From Liriodendron chinense (Eukaryota > Streptophyta > Magnoliopsida > Magnoliales > Magnoliaceae): DNA of 64,000 nucleotides. Location of the stretch: contig ML058505.1 of NCBI GenBank assembly GCA_003013855.2, positions 2,170,001 through 2,234,000 on the forward strand, written 5' to 3'. The position numbers and the translations under genes were made by a program. Below the pieces are notes generated by a model. That model was not told the origin of the DNA, made no database searches, and saw nothing but the letters and a program-made list of their open reading frames with translations. Below are positions 43,445 to 54,003 of this stretch, piece by piece. Position 1 is the stretch's first letter. Each line of letters opens with the position of its first letter.

Positions 43445-43890
43445 GATGCTAGGTGGGCCCACCGTGATGTTTTTGAGATATTCACCCTGTCCATCGTTTT
43501 GCAAGATCATTTCAGGCCATGCCATGAAAATGTAGTGGATTCAAAACTCAAGTGGATCACACGAGAGAAAACAGTGGAGATTTAATAACTATCATTGAAA
43601 CAGTCATATGGCCACAAAAGTTTTGTATTAGGCTAAGCTCACTTCATCTTAGTGGTAATGACCTTATAAACGGTTTGGATGGCATATAAACGTTAAGGTG
43701 GAGCCCAGGAAGGTTTTAATGGTAGGATTTTTATTTTTATTTTCCAAATTTTCCCTCTTGTGTGGCCCACCTGAGCTTTGGATACGCCTCATTTTTCATG
43801 CATGCCCTAAAATGAGCTTGCAAAATGGATGGATATGGTGGATTTGTCACAAACATTAAAGTGGGCCCCACCTAAGCATCTCAGCCCAAG
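43445..43890. repeat. Foldback repeat family B, full copy
   Basis: Left arm GCTAGGTGGGCCCACCGTG, ATGTTTTTGAGATATTCACC. Right arm GGATATGGTGGATTTGTCAC, AAACATTAAAGTGGGCCCC-ACCTAAGC. The central CACAAAAGTTTTGTATTAGGC is present. Confidence 0.8.
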
Positions 43891-43994
43891 AACTTCTTAT
43901 TGGTGTAAAAAAAAAAAATGGCCATTGATGTCCTGCACCGGAAGCGGATTGGTATCTCCCCCCAGACGCATTAAATGCTCAATGCATCAAGGCA

Positions 43995-44418
43995 GGGGCT
44001 CTACGGAACCATCATAATGCATGGGTTTTTATCCATGCGGTCCACCCATTCTTTTAAGATCATTTTAAGGTATGAGTTTAAACAGTAGGCAGGTCCAATG
44101 CTAAGTTGACCGCACCACAGGAAGCAGCGGTGACACCAAACTCACCATTGAAACCTTCCTAGATGCCACCGAGATGTTTATTTGCCATCCCACTTGGTTA
44201 CATAGACTTGGATGAAGGGAAAACACAAATATTAGATTGTTTCAAAACTACTACAGCTCACAAGAAGTTTTTAATAGTGGGCGTTTAATTCCCACTATGC
44301 GGTCTACTTGAGTTGTGAATCTACCACATTTTTTTGTTCATATTCTAAAATGATATGAAAAAATGAATGGACAGCATGGATAAAACTCATACATCACGGT
44401 GGGCCCCACATAGTCATA
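43995..44418. repeat. Foldback repeat family A, full copy
   Basis: Left end AGGGGCTCTACGGAACCATC, TTTTTATCCATGCGGTCCACC. Right end GGACAGCATGGATAAAACTC, ACATCACGGTGGGCCCCAC. Confidence 0.8.
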
Positions 44419-44562
44419 CCTAGATGGATTATTGTCCAAGCAGGGCAGGACACAATCCGCTTCTTCATGCACCACCGGTGAAAAAATAAGAAAAGAATAA
44501 AAGAGAGGGAAGCAGATGGCATCCTGCCCATGCTTGGGCACATTAAATGCTTAATAAGTCTA

Positions 44563-44640
44563 GGCAAGGGCTCTGTGAGGTTCACTATGATGTATGGGTT
44601 TTATCCACATGGTTCATCCATTCTTCAGGGCATTTTGTAT
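44563..44640. repeat. Foldback repeat family A, left end only
   Basis: AAGGGCTCTGTGAGGTTCAC, GATGTATGGGTTTTATCCAC, then it breaks off. An 18-base A-run follows at about 44659. Confidence 0.65.
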
Positions 44641-44659
44641 TTGTTACTTTGGGTTACAA

Positions 44660-46280
44660 AAAAAAAAAAAAAAAAAGGCTTCTCATGAAGGCTTATGGCA
44701 TTTTTGGCCAATTATTCTATCATCTTCGTCAAGGATTTTCTTTCTCACTAATCCCTTCAATACTTGATGAATGATTTTTCTACTAAATGTCACCTCTTGT
44801 TCTACTACTCCTGAAGGCTAATTATTTTAATCATAAGAGAAGAGGGAAGGATGGATGACACATCCAACCTTTTTCAATTTTATAGTCCAGCTAAGATTTA
44901 AATCTCCATGTCTTTGGGTTGACGTCTTAACACGAGTTGCATTAACAGAAGTATAAAGTGGATGTCATGCATTCATCATGTTGGCTTATGGCCTAATAAA
45001 TATTGAAATTTCCATCATTTGTGGGTTAACCCCCTAACAAAAACTGCCTCATCATATGTATGGAGTGGATGTCGTGCATTCATCATGATGGCTCCAGGGA
45101 ACCTTTATCGAAGAGGCTCCTTAATATGTATCTTGAGCATGGGCTGCACACAAAAGGAGGAGAGGCAAGTTAAATTTGTAGACTGACAAGTAAGTTGGGT
45201 CTTTACTCATGCCCCAATGGTAGACTCACAAGAGTTTCAACGAGGTTATGGGTTTGAGTAACCACTGGTATAAAAAAGCCACTGTGGTGGGTGTGGGAGG
45301 GTAAGTGCTAAAACAAAAAACAAAAAACAAAAAATAAAAAAGAAGAAGAAAAAGAAGACTGGCGAGTGAGTTGCCTAACTGCACACATACCTTTTCTTTG
45401 AAAGAAAACTACTCTTTGGGTAATTTTAATTATTCATAAAATTAACTGCAAGGGTAAATTGAGTTTTTGCAGATGTAGAGTCTAAGCTGTTCAAAGGTTT
45501 TCAGAACTATTTTTCGGACATCATATACAATTTTCAATTTCCAAAGCATCCACAACTTTATTTAAAATGTTTTCCAATGTCCTCTAATGTCGTTTGAATA
45601 TTTAAAGTTATCTACCTACGAAAATTAATTGTAGGTGAACATTGGCCAAACGTTGTTGGTATTGTATATATTATAGATGACTATTATTATCTAACCATGG
45701 TTAGTTTTAAGCAACTTGCAATCCATGCATGTTGGATTCATCCTATCAAATATATTTATTGTTCTTAGGTTAGGCCAATTGGGCCCCACATAGATATCAC
45801 ACCGTACTAAAATAAGAATTAAGAATTGCAACTAGATCATATCTTCCTATAGTAAGATCCTTGCAGCTTTATCTTCGGGAGATATAACCAGGACATAATG
45901 CACGAACTTCCTCACACAAGTCCATGCTTCGCGATGGACAACTACTTGCAAAAGCAAGTGGATTGGACGATCCTACCCACCAAATAGTGGGCCTTACCAC
46001 ACTCAATTTTCGACCATTGCGAATACCTTTCTCATTGTCCATTTGTAAGTCATCGATTGAATAGTTAGAGATTATTTATCATTGGAAAAACAAATTTACT
46101 ACCTTCATCCATGTTAGAGGACCAACCCAATTAACGGTTTAGATTAATGACCACGTCTCAATTTGATTGATTGTAGAACAATAAATAAGAATTCAGTGCC
46201 ACTATTATTATATTAGCCTTTTCATTTTAGGTAATAAAATATTTTTTTTTTCATACGCACACTTCCCTTCTACTTAATGA
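44660..46280. other. Intergenic, no gene seen
   Basis: A duplicated block GGATGTCATGCATTCATCATG / GGATGTCGTGCATTCATCATG occurs at 44961 and 45068, each following text about a column of GGTTAAC/CTAACA words. Purine-rich patch at 45310-45360. No protein recognised. Confidence 0.4.
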
Positions 46281-46281
46281 T

Positions 46282-46957
46282 AAGTGTTTGGCACCATGGA
46301 TTTGAGGAGAAGTGGATTCCAAATTCTCATCGATTCCGATTCTTATCAATTTCAGATTTTCTGTTTGGTAGACAAGATTTGGAGAGAAATCAGATATGAG
46401 GGAATGAACGGTGTAAATTTTAATCCCACCGTTTGCCCACCATATTAGTCTTGATTTTTAAATCCATGCCGTTCATTCATTTTTACCGATCATTTTATAC
46501 CAGGATCAAAAAATAAAGCAGATTCACATTTAAAGTGGATCATAAAACAAGAAAAAATGGAGAGTGAGACCTTTACAATGCACAAAAGTTTTGGATTAAA
46601 CTGATATTTGTGTGGTCCCTTCATCCAGGTCTTTGTGACCTTATCAACAAGTTGGATGGAAAATATACATTATGTTGGGTCCCATAGTTAAGGACACATT
46701 ACATTGGGTCCCACTTTGGGGAGGATTTCTCCTCAAATCCCACCTTTTTTAGAGGATTTGAAAAAGAACTAAAAGTGGCTTTTTGAATTCTCCTGGATTC
46801 CTCTCAAATACACTTCTCATGAAATCTATGGTGCCAAACAGAATAAAGCAAGGGATTCCTCTTAAATCCACTTCTCATCAAATCCATGGTGCCAAATAGA
46901 ATAAAGCAACCAATTTCTCCTCACTTCTCCTCAAATCCATGGTGCTAAACGGGCCTT
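46282..46957. repeat. TIR element with CACCATGGATTTGAGGAGAA arms and a nested family A fragment
   Basis: Left end AAGTGTTTGGCACCATGGAT, TTGAGGAGAAGTGG. Right end is the inverse, CTTCTCCTCAAATCCATGGTG, CTAAACGGGCCTTT. The right arm motif is repeated three times (46811, 46872, 46921), about 55-60 bp apart. Inside, 46425-46690 is a family A fragment. No transposase. Confidence 0.7.
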
Positions 46958-47152
46958 TATTCTTACTTTTTTGGAAATAAAGACCTAATATTCCAGGAGA
47001 ACTACCTTTTTTTCTATTTTAATAACATGGATAAATACTTCATAAGAATACACAATTACTACTGGCTAGGGTGGCAATGGGTCAAGTGGACCTCTGGGTT
47101 AATTGCCCCGACACACTTCAAAGCTAGGTTCGGGCTCAAGCCAAAAATGTAG
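46958..47152. other. Left flank of the copia solo LTR
   Basis: 47062-47140 carries GGTGGCAATGGGTCAAGTGG-type repeat words. The last five bases (TGTAG, 47148-47152) are the target duplication of the LTR. Confidence 0.5.
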
Positions 47153-47947
47153 TGATGGGGTTTCTTCTCCTCAATCAAGAGGAGAGATGGTGCAACCTGA
47201 GTATGGTCGGGCACTCGGACCAGTCTGGTCGGGCGACCGAAATTCACTCGGATGAAGCGTTTATTGCTAGACTGTTTTTACAACAGTCGGGCACCCTACG
47301 GTCAGGTGACCGGGCGCCCGAAATTCAGGTTTTTTTCTCAGATTACTCGCTAGACCTTTTTTGGCTTAGGCGGGCGCCCGACGGTCTGGTGACCGGGCGC
47401 CCGACCCTGTACGGACTGCTTAAGTGCAGTTTCCTAATAGGGTTCTGTTTCCTCCGGTTTCCTACTTAAGATGTTTCAAATCGTGGTTAGGGCATCCATT
47501 AAGGTGTTTCCACGTCCAAGGTGAGAGAGAGAGAGAGAAAAAGAGAAAGAGAGAAAGAGAAAAGAGGGAGAGGAAGCTTGTTGGCAGAGGAGGCTTTGCT
47601 CGCAAAGGTGATTCACGGTGCAACGACGTCTCGGCTCTTCAACGTTCTCGTGCTCGGGTGAGATATCTCCGTTTTCATTATTCTCTTATTGTTTATCCAT
47701 TCCTGCGTGGGTGAAGAATGTTGGATCCAAGCGGTGTATGCTTATGATCGGTTGTAACGCTCTACTTCATAGTGGATTGTTGATGTGGACTAGGTCCCGT
47801 GGTTTTTACCTCTTTCAAGGGTTTTCCACGTAAAACTCCTTGTGTCATGTGGTTGATGCTTTACTTATGATTATTGCACTATCATAGCCCATAATTCTAG
47901 TGTATTAGGGAGCGAGATCCTAAGGTTTGTGTGAAACACACCCAACA
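47153..47947 (+). mobile_element. Copia-like solo LTR, 795 bp, TSD TGTAG
   Basis: It starts TGATGGGGTTTC and ends ACACACCCAACA. TGTAG flanks both sides (47148-47152 and 47948-47952). It shares layout with the LTR at about 60990-61659: CGGGCGCCCG motifs in U3, then a plant-promoter-like region, then a CTTCATAGTGGA..GTTTTTACCTCTTTCAAGGGTT-like block. A GA-rich patch at 47521-47575 is probably transcribed leader. No coding domain. Confidence 0.85.
47210..47403 (+). repeat. Array of CGGGCGCCCG palindromes in the copia-like LTR
   Basis: Perfect copies at 47311-47320, 47371-47380 and 47394-47403, with degenerate ones near 47226 and 47287. They alternate with GACGGTCTGGTGACC-type spacers. Confidence 0.9.
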
Positions 47948-47952
47948 TGTAG

Positions 47953-48545
47953 TCCATTTATTTAAATGGGCTAGGCTTGGGTTTAGGTCAACCTAGCCTG
48001 ACACCCCTAATATATGTAATCAATGGGTGGGGCCGAATGACCCATCCCGACTTAATCTGAAACAAAGCCATCCTACTATACATGTGTGATAATTCTTTTG
48101 CAAGTGTATAGATGAAATGAAATATGTGCGTATCATGAAAAATTCAATTTCATTAGCATATAATAGTAAGCTCTATTCACATGAAAACTCCAATGAAGAA
48201 GCTTAATATGAGATTAAAGTTACTGCATCATCTGGTAGGGTGGGTTGATTAAGCCTGACCCAACTGCAATTAAATGGCTTAAGTCAGATTGGATTCGGGC
48301 TCTAGAAATTTTAAGCAAGTCGGATCGGTTCACCAGATAATTAATGAGTAGCAGGTCAAGTGAGGGCCATTGTATACATAGCATATATTAGCTCAATCCA
48401 ACCATCTAAGTTGTGATAACCACATTAGATAAGTTATGCTCCGGATTCAATAATGATAACGTTCCAAATCTCTCTCTCTCTCTCTCTCTGGCTCAGTACA
48501 CACACTCCACTGTTAGTCTGTGTGATCTCTAGAACAGGTTCGATT
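47953..48545. repeat. GGGTTAGGTCAACC/CCTGACCCAAC-rich dispersed repeat
   Basis: 47953-48065 and 48230-48360 carry the ethnically monotonous GGCTTGGGTTTAGGTC and AAGCCTGACCCAACTGC words seen at 29575 and 50344. A (CT)n run lies at 48470-48489. No gene. Confidence 0.4.
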
Positions 48546-48549
48546 GAAA

Positions 48550-48720
48550 ATAAATATCATGGTGGGCACTAAGAAGGTTTCAAGGGTGGTCGTCTTTACC
48601 CCCCTGCTTTATGTGGTATGGTCCACTTGAGCTTTGGATCTGCCAAACGTTTGGGCTCATGCCCTAAAATGATCTGGTCATGGATATAACACACATCATG
48701 GTGGGCCCACAGAACTTGAT
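48550..48720. repeat. Foldback repeat family A, right half
   Basis: ATCATGGTGGGCACTAAGAAGG, GGTATGGTCCACTTGAGC, CTCATGCCCTAAAATGATC and ATAACACACATCATGG, GTGGGCCCACAG. Confidence 0.7.
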
Positions 48721-48822
48721 GAAGTCGATACACCACCAAAGTCGGTGGTTTGGCACCCAGGCAATCTGCGCGGATTGGGTACTACCCCGCTGGAACCTAG
48801 CTAGAAACGGACGGTTCTATCA

Positions 48823-49256
48823 GGGGCTCTGTGGGGCCACTGTGATGTATGTGTTTTATCCACACCGTCCATCTATTTTGAAAAATCATTTTAAGACATG
48901 AGCTCAAAAATGAGTCAGATTGAATGATCCAGTTGACCACACCACTAGGAACAGTGGAAGATTGAATGCCTACCATTGAAAACCTCTTGGAGGCCACAAA
49001 AGTTTTGGATCAAGCTGATATTTATTTTTTTCTCAGGTCCATATGACCATATGAACAGGTTGGACATCAAATAAACATCATGGTGGACCCTAGGAAGGTT
49101 TCAATGGTGGGGTCATTGTCACCACTGTTTCATATGGTGTGGTCCACTCCAAACTTCTTCCTACCTCTTTTTTGGTTCATGCCCTAAAATGATCTTCCAA
49201 AATGGATGAACAGAGTGAATAAAACACTTATATCATGGTGGGCCCCACAGAGCCCC
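48823..49256. repeat. Foldback repeat family A, best-preserved full copy
   Basis: Starts GGGGCTCTGTGGGGCCACTG, then GATGTATGTGTTTTATCCAC. Ends GAATAAAACACTTATATCATGG, then TGGGCCCCACAGAGCCCC. The two arms are inverted copies over about 95 bp with some mismatches. Centre CACAAAAGTTTTGGATCAAGC. 434 bp, no coding capacity, no clear target duplication. This copy defines the family's termini as GGGGCTCTGTGGGGCC. Confidence 0.88.
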
Positions 49257-49309
49257 TTACAGGAGTAGGGATACCAATCCGTGCCACATGCAATCCGATT
49301 CCATTGGAT

Positions 49310-49810
49310 GGAGATTTCCTGCTGAAGGCTTTTGGTGGGCAGGGAAGCTAGATAAGGCCCATCATGATGTTTGTGATAAATTAACTTTTTTCATCCACTC
49401 ATTTTGTGAGCTCATTTTAAGACATGCGACAAAGAATGAGGTGTATCTAAAACTCAAGTGTGCCACATGAGAGGAAACAACAGGATTGAAGAACCATTGT
49501 TGAGGCATTCATATTGCCACAAAATTTTTGTATCAGGTAGGTATTTTGTGTTCTCAATTAATCCCAGCTGCTGGAATGGCCTTATAAACAATTTGGATAG
49601 CATATAAGTATTAAGGTGAAAAGTTTCAGCGGTAGCCATTTCTTTCCCCACTCTTTCCTCGCATGCAATCCATTTGAGTTTTCGATCCTCGTTCTTTTCT
49701 ACATGTCTTAAAATGAGCTCGAAAATTGAATGGACGGGGTGGATTTCTCATAAACATCAGGATAGGGCTCACTTAACTTTCTTGCTCACGAAAGCCTTTG
49801 GGAGGAAATC
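49310..49810. repeat. Foldback repeat family B, full copy
   Basis: Left end TTTCCTGCTGAAGGCTTTTG, GATGTTTGTGATAAATTAAC. Right end GGACGGGGTGGATTTCTCAT, AAACATCAGG and CACGAAAGCCTTTGGGAGGAA. Confidence 0.75.
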
Positions 49811-51184
49811 TGCATTAAGGTGAACTGGGTACTAATTAAACACTTCTGCCTATCGTGCACATATAGCTCCTCTATGCTATGGTTCGGAGGAAGAGAGAGA
49901 GAGAGAGAGAGAGAGTTACTCTCTAAATGAGCAACCTTTTAAATCCTCAAGCTGCTTGATCCAAAAATCTGGTGAACCATATGGAAGTGAGAAGCAAATT
50001 ATGGGCTTGGGGTTTTCACTTTGCTATGACTCACCAAAATTTTAAATCAGGCTGAGAGTTCCATGAGGTGACTCATCCAGTGGACCGTACAAATTTTGTA
50101 CCCACATCATGTTCACAAAGTTCCCAAGAGAACGGGTTCAGGAGAGCATTTGTGTGTGTTTGTGTGGGTGAGTGTAAAACATTGAACTAATAATTTGATT
50201 TTCTGGCCACGTTCCATCCACAATTAGACTTGTGATTTAGGTGGTCCAAATTGCCACATTTATATTGACAGTTGTCATATTGACACAACCCCAAAATAGT
50301 GTTCAGACCACGATGACCGTGTTCATTGCTCATCACCATGTTAGGGTTGTCAATGGGCTGTGTGCACCCAATGGGTACCTGATCTCAGCCCAATATGGCC
50401 CAGTTATGAATGTAATTTAATGGGTGTGTGTATGGGTTTGGGTATTTTTTTTAGCCCGATTAATAAATGGGCCATGTGCGGGCATCGCACCAGATGAATA
50501 AATGGCCTGCTAGGGGGGTAAAATGGCTTGTGGTACAAGTGCCAGAGTAAAGGACCCATCTAAAATTTACACATCAAACCAAAAGTCTCAGACTCTCAAT
50601 ATAGAATTTACATATCAAATCAATAGCCCTAATAAAATAGGAAGTTATTTGATATTCAGGCTATTTTTGCAACTGATATGCATGCACTCACAAATTCTAC
50701 ATGTGGCAAACAATATTTCTAACTAAACTAGGTAACTTAAAAAATAATTGTTATCAAGTAACATTTCCAAAAATTATATTGGTTGAACAATCGTTACCTC
50801 TTTTACACACACACACACACACAAGTTTACTGAAATGAGACTATTGGATTTTTTTTCCCCACTTTTAACCATCCAACAAATGCTGGACAATATGATAAAC
50901 TTATAATCAAACAAGCTTATTATTTGTTTATTCTACATCTAATATGAGGACCTTAATTTAGATAGTTAACATTTTAATTACTTGCACATCATGCATGTAA
51001 TTTCATTGTGATGGCTTTAAGCTTTCGATATTCATGTGATGGATTAGAAACAACATAAAAAAGGGGTTTTTTTATTTAGTTTTTTTTTTTTTAAATCAAT
51101 ATAGCATGCTATCTTTCTATATTTTATGTCATAGTTTTTTTTCCTTTAGCCATATTCTAAAATGTAGTCTTTTTCAAGTAATGG
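49811..51184. other. Intergenic with microsatellites and one CCAATGGG-type repeat
   Basis: (GA)n at 49892-49915 and (AC)n at 50805-50823. 50344-50530 has TTAGGGTTGTCAATGGGCTG, GGGTACCTGATC and AATGGGCC words typical of the dispersed repeat seen elsewhere. T-rich patches near 51065 and 51080. No gene. Confidence 0.45.
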
Positions 51185-51189
51185 GTACC

Positions 51190-51605
51190 CGGTGCCCTAA
51201 TAGGTCATATCCATGACGCCCATCTGTCCTGCTAGCTCACTTTAGAGCATGAGCCCGGTAGATCTAAAGCTCTAGTGAACCGTACCATATTAAATAACGG
51301 GAATTGAACGCCTAACTACTTGGAGGCCACAAAAATTTTGGATCAAGATGATTTTTATGTTTTCCCTTTATCCATGTTTGTATAATCTTATGAATAGGTT
51401 GGATGACACATAAACATTGGTGTCGGCCCTAGTAAGGTATTAACTTTCAATGGTTGAGGTCCGTTACAATCACTGTTTCATGTAGTATGATCCACTTGAG
51501 CGATAGACTTACCTCATTTTTGGATGCATGCCCTAAAATGAGCTTGTGGAAGGAATGAACAGTATGGATATAACATATTCATCACGATGGGCCCCAAAAT
51601 TTTTG
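51190..51605. repeat. Foldback repeat family A, full diverged copy
   Basis: TCATATCCATGACGCCCATC, CACAAAAATTTTGGATCAAG, GTATGATCCACTTGAGCG and AACAGTATGGATATAACATA, TTCATCACGATGGGCCCC. Confidence 0.7.
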
Positions 51606-52360
51606 GGCTAAAGAAACACATGCGGCTCAATTAAGATTTACACTATTTTGAGGCCGTATTTTCTCCAAAATCCCAACGAGGGTGAACTGTAATAATAGCT
51701 CATTTACAGGTAAATAAGAAAATTAAACAGGCCCTTAAGCCCTTTTAACAAGGCCCAAACCATCTTATAACAAGCTTGCCCTTGGCCTTATAGCCCATGA
51801 GCTAGACTTGGGCTTCACTAACAGCCCATTAGACCTTGTGAAGTCCAAGTCGATCTCATGTGCATGAAGCCAAGTTTGCCTCCCCAAGATGGTTTGGGGG
51901 TGATAATTGAAACCCATGGGTTGGATCTGGGCTTAAGTTGTAGGCCCAATAATTAATATGGCTCTGCATGCCCGAAAAGTGGGCTTAGACCAACCTAATT
52001 TATTTAACGTTAGTGGCTGGTCGGATGAGTTAGCTCTCGACGGCCAGGCTGCTTTCAATCACAGCTCCTTACTTTGTAGGACTCATCGTCTGGGCAGGCC
52101 TGGGCTTGGCTGGTATACTTAGATCACGCATCGTGGATCATATTGGATGAACAGCCAACAAAAAAGTGTGTGGCAGAGCTGGGCCTTAAGCAAGACTTGA
52201 GCTTGGACTGTCCTTCTTGTGGGCTGGACCTTGGCCTGTTTTTCTTGGCCAAGCACGAGCCTAGGCCAAGCTTGGGCCTACATCATTTTACTTTACATGC
52301 CGGGTTGGACGGACCTCAACCTGGCCGAGCTAGACCACCCTTAAACAGCCCTCTTTGGAA
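51606..52360. other. GGCCCA/GGGCTT-rich intergenic sequence
   Basis: Contains many GGCCC, AAGCCC and GGGCTTAG words (51730-52330). No protein is recognised; a 100-codon frame from 52143 is formed only by such words. Confidence 0.45.
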
Positions 52361-52465
52361 GGCATCTTTCGGTGACTTAAGCCATTGGTTTGGTAGGCAT
52401 CTTTCGGTGACTTATGCCATTGGTTTGGTAGGCATCTTTCGGTGACTTATGCCATTAGTTTAGTG
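52361..52465 (+). repeat. 35-bp tandem repeat, three units
   Basis: GGCATCTTTCGGTGACTTA starts units at 52361, 52396 and 52431. The units differ at only a few positions, so the expansion is recent. Confidence 0.95.
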
Positions 52466-53140
52466 GGCCAATGAAATGGTACTTCTCATAATATCTTCAG
52501 TATAAGTGACCCAGCCATTTCAATTGAATGCAAAATTACAACCAATGGTCCACCTTCAGTGACAATTAAGATCATCTGATGGCGGACATTTTGGAGCGGC
52601 CCACCACATCGCAGGTCGTTAGAAGGCGGAACCCACTTGTACAGTTTCTTGCTCGACCAAATCCGTGATTCAGGCTACACATTTCTTCTCTTCAATTTCT
52701 TTTTATTAACATATAGATGCACACATGTAATGATGTAAATCAATCGAAAATGTCCTAGATGGTGGGCCCCACTTTAATTATTGAATATCTTTTATTTTGA
52801 ACATCTATTTGATGACCATCAATCAAATGTCCAGGGATCTTATTTATTATCATTAGTTTTTTTAAATAAGACCATTGGATATTTTCATTTCTTACAGTTC
52901 AATAAATGCCTACCAATCTCATATTTTCAGAACTCAATAAGGATAATTTTGTGTTCATGATACATCTAAACTATATCCCCATAATTTGTACGATCTAGTT
53001 TGAATTATTTATATTCCACATAAGGAACTTCATAGCAATGTCCAACTGCCTGTGCATCATCCATCATACTCTGCTAGAGTATTTCTATTAAAAAAACAAA
53101 CAAACAAACAAACAGACAAACAAAGAAAAAAAAAAAAAAA
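52466..53140. other. Downstream flank of the ketoacyl-CoA synthase gene
   Basis: The nearest few hundred bases should hold the gene's 3' UTR. A CAAA/CAAACAAA run lies at 53095-53140, directly beyond the stop codon. No clear polyadenylation signal was chosen. Confidence 0.45.
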
Positions 53141-53963
53141 TCATGATGCAATGGATGCCACTTTGGGCACATGAACAGGGAAGTTATCAATCTCATCCAT
53201 CCATGGGTTCTTCTCCTTGGCAGGATCAACGGTCCTCAGAGCCTTCCAAACTGCACTATTGCACTTGAAGCCGGATCCGAATGCGATCTGCCAGACCCGA
53301 TCACCTCTCTTAACCCTGCCCTTAGCCTCAGTGTATGCAAGTTCATACCACAACGAACTACTAGAAGTGTTACCAAACCTGTATAGTGTCATCCTTGAAG
53401 GTTCCATATGCCACTCTTTCAAATCCAAGTTCTTCTCCAGCTCATCGAGCACGGCCCGACCGCCTGCATGGATGCAGAAATGCTCGAACGCCATCTTAAA
53501 ATCTGGAATGTATGGCTTGATCTTCATCTTAAGTAGTTTCCTCGCCACCAACGTAGTGAAAAACAGAAGTTGTTCAGATATCGGTAGAACTAGTGGGCCC
53601 AATGTGGTAATGTTGGTCTTGAGAGCTTCTCCGGCGACCGCCATCAGGTCTTTCGATAGGGCGACGCCGACCCTACTAGTATCATCTTCTTCTTGGTACA
53701 CACATTTGAATGCTTGGTCTTCGGCGCCCCTATGGGTTCGGACGGTGTGGATTAGTTGGTACTTGGACCGGTGTCGATCGGACCGTTTGTTGGAGAGGAG
53801 GATGGCGGCGCCGCCCATCCGGAAGAGGCAGTTGGAGACGAGCATTGAACGGTTGTTACCGACGTACCAGTTGAGTGTGATGCTCTCCATGCTCACTACC
53901 AGTGCATAGGAGTTGGGTTGGACCTGCATGTTTTTTTCTCGATTGACTTCAGTACGCACAGTG

Positions 53964-54003
<40 letters not shown>

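Noticed and set aside
52143..52445. A 100-codon plus-strand frame
   Set aside because: It ends in the 35-bp tandem repeat and consists of GGCCTTGG-type repeat words.
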